From JAGOBX01 sp017999075 [NCBI: Candidatus Babelota bacterium] (GTDB lineage: Bacteria > JAGOBX01): a DNA stretch of 8,802 nt. Location: positions 1 through 8,802 of the forward strand of contig JAGOBX010000125.1 of NCBI GenBank assembly GCA_017999075.1, in the 5' to 3' direction. Positions 5,514-8,802 of this stretch are shown piece by piece. Each line of letters starts with the position of its first letter. Positions within the stretch are counted from its first letter, which is position 1. The notes under the pieces are model-generated. The model made no database searches. It was given only the letters and a program-made list of their open reading frames with translations, and was not told where the DNA came from. The position numbers and the translations under genes are program-made.

Positions 5514-7385
5514 ATGCACGAAATTAAAATTAATGTTTTGGTTGTTGAAGATGATGAGTCTTTAAACAATCTTATAAAACTGCATCTCGAAAAAATGAAT
5601 TGCAATGTATCTTCTGTAGATTATGCGGAAAAGGCGATTCAGCTTATCACAAAACATTATTATGATTTATTTTTAATAGATATAAATTTGAAAGGAGTTA
5701 TTAACGGATTAAAACTTCTTGATTATATAAAGAATGAACTTAACCTTGAAAGCGAGGTTATTGTTATAACAGGAAACGCTGATATTCAGACTGCTGTTGA
5801 TGCAATAAAAAAAGGCGCTTATGATTTATTTGAAAAACCGTTTTCATTACTTAAACTTAATGAAGCAATAGATAAAATTCTTCATCAAAAAATTATTAAA
5901 CGGATACCATTGAATGTTTTAGGAATATATAAATATAATTATCCTGAACAATTGAATAAAAATCATACTGTTTTAGTGGTTGATGATGAAGAAGATATCC
6001 GTAATCTTGTAATGATTATGCTTAAAGAATTTAATTATGAAGTTATCACTGCAGAATCAGCTAAAGAAGCGGAAACATTAATTAAAGAAACCAGACCTGA
6101 TTTGATTATACTTGATGTGATGATGCCTGAAGAAGACGGCTATACTTTCGGTTTGAGAATAAAATCGAATGAAAAATTTTTCGATATACCTATTCTGATG
6201 TTAAGCGCAAAAGGCTCTGATGATGACATAAAAAAAGGTATAGATGTTTGCGCAGATGATTATATGTCAAAACCGTTTAATCAGACTGTTTTAATGTCTA
6301 AAGTTAAAGCTTTGCTAAGAATGAAGAATTTAATTGATGAAATGAAAGTTTACAGCAATGCTCTTCTGCAAAAAATAGAAAAACAGGATTTGCTTAGAAA
6401 ATATCTGTCCAAAGAAACCTTATTTTTTTCACAACTGAATAAATCATTGAATTTGGAAGAAAAATCTTCATTGATTAAAAAATTACTTCCTGAAATTCTT
6501 GAAATAGAGATGTTTTCAATTTTTCTCGTTGACGGAGAAAATTTAAAAATTTTTGCACATAATCATCAGGAGATATGTTTTGAAATACCTATTGATTCGA
6601 TAAAAGAATCACCTATGTTTAAAGCAATATCCAATCAGGCGCCAGAACTTATAGAGGATTTTAACACCACTAAGTTTTTTAAAGGAAAAAACAGGGAAAA
6701 ATATAAAAAAAAATCAAGCATAATATTTCCATTGATAATTCATCATAGATGTATCGGCGTAATAAATATGAATAATAGAAAAATTGGAGAATTTGATATG
6801 CAGTTTCTCGAACGTGCGACTCGTCTTGTTGAACATATATCTAATTCGATTGAAAATTGTCTGTTGTTTCAGAAAATGGAACAAATGGCGATAATAGATG
6901 AACTTACATTAACATTTAACCGGAGGCATTTCTTTTATTTATTGTCCAATGAAATAAAAAAGTTTTTAAGATATCGTCATAAGTTTTGTGTGTTAATGAT
7001 GGATATTGATAATTTTAAAAAGTTTAATGATACGTATGGACATATTAACGGCGACAGAATGCTTAGAAAATTTGCTGATGTGATAAAAATCTGTATACGT
7101 GATACGGATTTTTTTGCACGGTATGGAGGAGAAGAATTTGTTCTTCTTTTTCCTGAAACTATGCTTGATACAGCTATAATGGTTGCTGAACGCCTGAGAA
7201 GATCTGTTGAAAAAGATTGTTTTATAATAATAGATAATAAAGAAATTGGAGTTACCATAAGCGGAGGTCTTGCAGAATATAAAATGGATTTGACAGAAGA
7301 AGAGTTTCTTGGAGAAGCGGACAACTATTTATATTATGCAAAAAGAAACGGTAAAAATCAAATTATTTCTATGATAGAGGTTTAA
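5514..7385 (+). CDS. Dual-receiver GAF-like GGDEF diguanylate cyclase
   Basis: A cytoplasmic 623-residue signalling protein predicted to make cyclic di-GMP from two GTP when its receivers are phosphorylated. Receiver 1 (about 5-125) has the acidic cluster E12-D14, phosphoacceptor D56, T86 and K108. Receiver 2 (about 151-270) has D157/D158, phosphoacceptor D201, S231 and K253. A charged helical linker (about 270-300) leads to a GAF-like region (about 300-455) containing CIGVINMNNR. The GGDEF domain (about 458-620) has D497 in MMDIDNFKKFNDTYGH, the active loop GGEEF (538-542) and an intact inhibitory RxxD site (R529, D532) five residues upstream. All key residues are present, so catalysis and product inhibition are expected. 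It has no membrane segment, so it needs an external histidine kinase, and none lies in the window. PleD is the nearest known plan, but lacks the GAF-like insert. The start lacks a Shine-Dalgarno but sits 4 residues before receiver 1. Confidence 0.93.
   Translation: MHEIKINVLVVEDDESLNNLIKLHLEKMNCNVSSVDYAEKAIQLITKHYYDLFLIDINLKGVINGLKLLDYIKNELNLESEVIVITGNADIQTAVDAIKKGAYDLFEKPFSLLKLNEAIDKILHQKIIKRIPLNVLGIYKYNYPEQLNKNHTVLVVDDEEDIRNLVMIMLKEFNYEVITAESAKEAETLIKETRPDLIILDVMMPEEDGYTFGLRIKSNEKFFDIPILMLSAKGSDDDIKKGIDVCADDYMSKPFNQTVLMSKVKALLRMKNLIDEMKVYSNALLQKIEKQDLLRKYLSKETLFFSQLNKSLNLEEKSSLIKKLLPEILEIEMFSIFLVDGENLKIFAHNHQEICFEIPIDSIKESPMFKAISNQAPELIEDFNTTKFFKGKNREKYKKKSSIIFPLIIHHRCIGVINMNNRKIGEFDMQFLERATRLVEHISNSIENCLLFQKMEQMAIIDELTLTFNRRHFFYLLSNEIKKFLRYRHKFCVLMMDIDNFKKFNDTYGHINGDRMLRKFADVIKICIRDTDFFARYGGEEFVLLFPETMLDTAIMVAERLRRSVEKDCFIIIDNKEIGVTISGGLAEYKMDLTEEEFLGEADNYLYYAKRNGKNQIISMIEV
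7376..7380 (+). promoter_or_regulatory. Ribosome binding site of the barrel-protein gene
   Basis: AGAGG lies 6 bases before the ATG at 7387, inside the last codons of the cyclase gene. It supports this start and lets the barrel protein be translated from the same message. Confidence 0.7.
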
Positions 7386-7386
7386 A

Positions 7387-8457
7387 ATGAATTTGAAAAA
7401 AAGTGCGGGTATAATTTTTTTTGTAATGTTTATTTATGTGACAGCTTTACAAACTCAACCGCTTGAAAAAATTAAAACTGACATTTCAGGGTTTATAGAT
7501 ATCGGATATTATTCTCCTGAAAATTCTGATAAATCATTTATTATTGACGGGGCAGGACTTACATTTTCAGGCGAAAAAGCGGATTTGTCTGGAGTATTGG
7601 AAATTAATTATAAAGATTCGGAAGACACTTATTTTGTTAAAGATATGGTTTATTTAAATAAAATAGCTGTTACAATAACACAAAAAAACGGAGGAGCTAT
7701 AATAGGCAAGTTTCCTAATTTAAATCTTCCCAGGCAATCTGATGTATGGTCAAGAAAAACTTTGAGTTTTAATATGACTGATATGATATTAGGAAAACAT
7801 AATCCTGTAGGGGTACAATACTATATAGCGTCGGAAAAAATTAATTTTAATTTAGGTTATTTTAATGGATTTGGGTTTGCATCAGCTCCTGTTTATCCTA
7901 ATTCAAAGAAAGATTTATTGACTTTATGTCAGAATCCGGATTATAAAAAAAATGGGAAAAATGATATATTCGCTTCATTAACATTTAAATCAGGAACAGG
8001 AATTTCTTTAAAAACAGGGGCAATGTTCAGTTCGCTTTCAGGCGGTGATTTGGCAGAGCTTCAAAATTTATCCGGAAATTTCACATTAAACGATGATAAA
8101 AAAGATATGTGGTATTTTTCTTTTGAACAATCTTCTAAACAAATGTTTTTCAACGCGTCATATTATAATTATAATATTTCTGAAATAAAAAATAATATTC
8201 TTGACATAGTACTTAATTATAAATTGAATGATTCAATTAATTTAAGCGGTTCGTTCAGTTATTTGAAATATAAAAATGCAGGAGTTCCTTCCATTATATT
8301 AAGCGATAGAAAACAATATACTGCATCATTATCATATGAAATGAAGAATCTTCTTTTAGGATATGAATATGTAATAAACAAAGAAGATTTGCCTGACGGA
8401 ACTGTTATTTCCGGAAATAATGATATTCATTCTATGAAAGCTGTTTATAAGTTTTAA
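7387..8457 (+). CDS. Predicted outer-membrane beta-barrel (porin-like) protein
   Basis: I do not recognise a named family. The 356-residue product begins with a signal peptide: basic MNLKK, a hydrophobic core to about residue 18, and a possible signal peptidase I site after VTA (18-20). The rest is rich in alternating polar and aromatic strands separated by short Asn/Asp/Gly/Ser turns, for example INFNLGYFNGFGF, MFFNASYYNYNIS and LLLGYEYVIN. It ends in AVYKF, a terminal phenylalanine of the type recognised by the BAM machinery. This fits a porin-like barrel of perhaps 14-18 strands, but the count is a guess. It starts one base after the cyclase stop with a good ribosome site, so the two are surely cotranscribed. 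That placement suggests a barrel made alongside c-di-GMP signalling, possibly an adhesion or transport porin. Substrate and role are unknown. Confidence 0.75.
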   Translation: MNLKKSAGIIFFVMFIYVTALQTQPLEKIKTDISGFIDIGYYSPENSDKSFIIDGAGLTFSGEKADLSGVLEINYKDSEDTYFVKDMVYLNKIAVTITQKNGGAIIGKFPNLNLPRQSDVWSRKTLSFNMTDMILGKHNPVGVQYYIASEKINFNLGYFNGFGFASAPVYPNSKKDLLTLCQNPDYKKNGKNDIFASLTFKSGTGISLKTGAMFSSLSGGDLAELQNLSGNFTLNDDKKDMWYFSFEQSSKQMFFNASYYNYNISEIKNNILDIVLNYKLNDSINLSGSFSYLKYKNAGVPSIILSDRKQYTASLSYEMKNLLLGYEYVINKEDLPDGTVISGNNDIHSMKAVYKF

Positions 8458-8464
8458 ATTTACA

Positions 8465-8802
8465 ATGAAACATTTATTGACAAAAGAATTTGATATTAAT
8501 TTAAATAAAATTAGTTCATACAGGTTTTATTTTATAGGGATTCTTGGCAGCGGAATGTCGGCTATTGCAAGATTTTTGCGATTAAAAGGATGCTCTGTTA
8601 AAGGATCTGATAGAAATTATTTGTCGTTTCAAAAATCTGATCTGGCATTGTCTCTTGAATCAATCGGATGCATTTTGTTTAATCAGAAAGAACAGCACAT
8701 AACGTCCGAAGTTGATTTTACAGTAGTTTCGACTGCAATAGAAGCTGATAATATTGATGTGATTAAGTCGATTGAATACAAGATACCTGTTATACATCGC
8801 GC
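8465..8802 (+). CDS. murC: UDP-N-acetylmuramate--L-alanine ligase-like Mur ligase (partial, N-terminal)
   Basis: The first 112 codons of a gene cut by the right edge. After a short leader, residues about 19 onward form the Mur ligase N-terminal Rossmann fold: FIGILGSGMSAIARFL, then GCSVKGSDR, then VVSTAIEADN and the MurC-like PVIHRA. MurC adds L-alanine to UDP-N-acetylmuramate, the first peptide step of peptidoglycan synthesis, in the cytoplasm. The nucleotide loop reads GILGSGMS where MurC usually has GIGGxGMS, so it is somewhat divergent. The related Mpl recycling ligase is an alternative, but the HRA motif favours MurC. The catalytic central and C-terminal domains are outside the window. 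The ATG is 7 bases after the barrel gene stop, with no Shine-Dalgarno and no terminator between, so it probably shares the transcript. Confidence 0.75.
   Translation, partial: MKHLLTKEFDINLNKISSYRFYFIGILGSGMSAIARFLRLKGCSVKGSDRNYLSFQKSDLALSLESIGCILFNQKEQHITSEVDFTVVSTAIEADNIDVIKSIEYKIPVIHR

Noticed and set aside
8477-8506. TTGACA at 8477-8482 inside murC
   Set aside because: The best -10 partner (TTAAAT after 18 bases) is weak and the site is within coding sequence, after the start codon.

Overview
The window is a strongly AT-rich stretch of bacterial chromosome, densely coded and made mostly of housekeeping genes. An outer-membrane beta-barrel-like protein with an export signal, a MurC-type peptidoglycan ligase, the deoxyxylulose-phosphate routes to isoprenoids (IspG) and vitamin B6 (PdxA), and a diguanylate cyclase point to a diderm (Gram-negative-type) bacterium. 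IspG is the short form, about 360 residues. It lacks the extra central domain known from Bacteroidota and Chlamydiae, which argues against those groups. The phylum cannot be fixed from this window. TGA is used as a stop, consistent with the standard bacterial code. I see no mobile element, CRISPR array, rRNA or tRNA.

Layout. (1) Positions 1-57 may hold the last codons of an upstream gene. A near-consensus promoter (54-81) follows and drives a rightward unit: a TIM-barrel metal-dependent amidohydrolase, RNase III (rnc) and glutamyl-tRNA synthetase (gltX), with an 8-base overlap and a 19-base gap. (2) A 130-base convergent gap holds a long 25-bp hairpin (3154-3216), probably a shared transcription end. 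(3) A leftward unit, ispG then pdxA, is joined by a 4-base ATGA overlap. (4) A 180-base divergent gap (5334-5513) carries two back-to-back promoters, a perfect 13-bp inverted repeat lying on one -10 box, and a hairpin in the predicted ispG leader. (5) A second rightward unit begins with a four-domain signalling protein (receiver-receiver-GAF-like-GGDEF). One base later comes an outer-membrane barrel-like protein, and 7 bases after that a MurC-like ligase that runs off the right edge.

How the genes relate. IspG and PdxA both serve pathways fed by 1-deoxy-D-xylulose 5-phosphate, so their coupling may keep isoprenoid and pyridoxal phosphate synthesis in step. The second rightward unit joins c-di-GMP signalling to envelope components. 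The least ordinary items are the signalling protein, whose two receivers look like different lineages, the unidentified barrel protein translated right behind it, and the compact divergent control region. I did not find strong evidence for a wholly new system.
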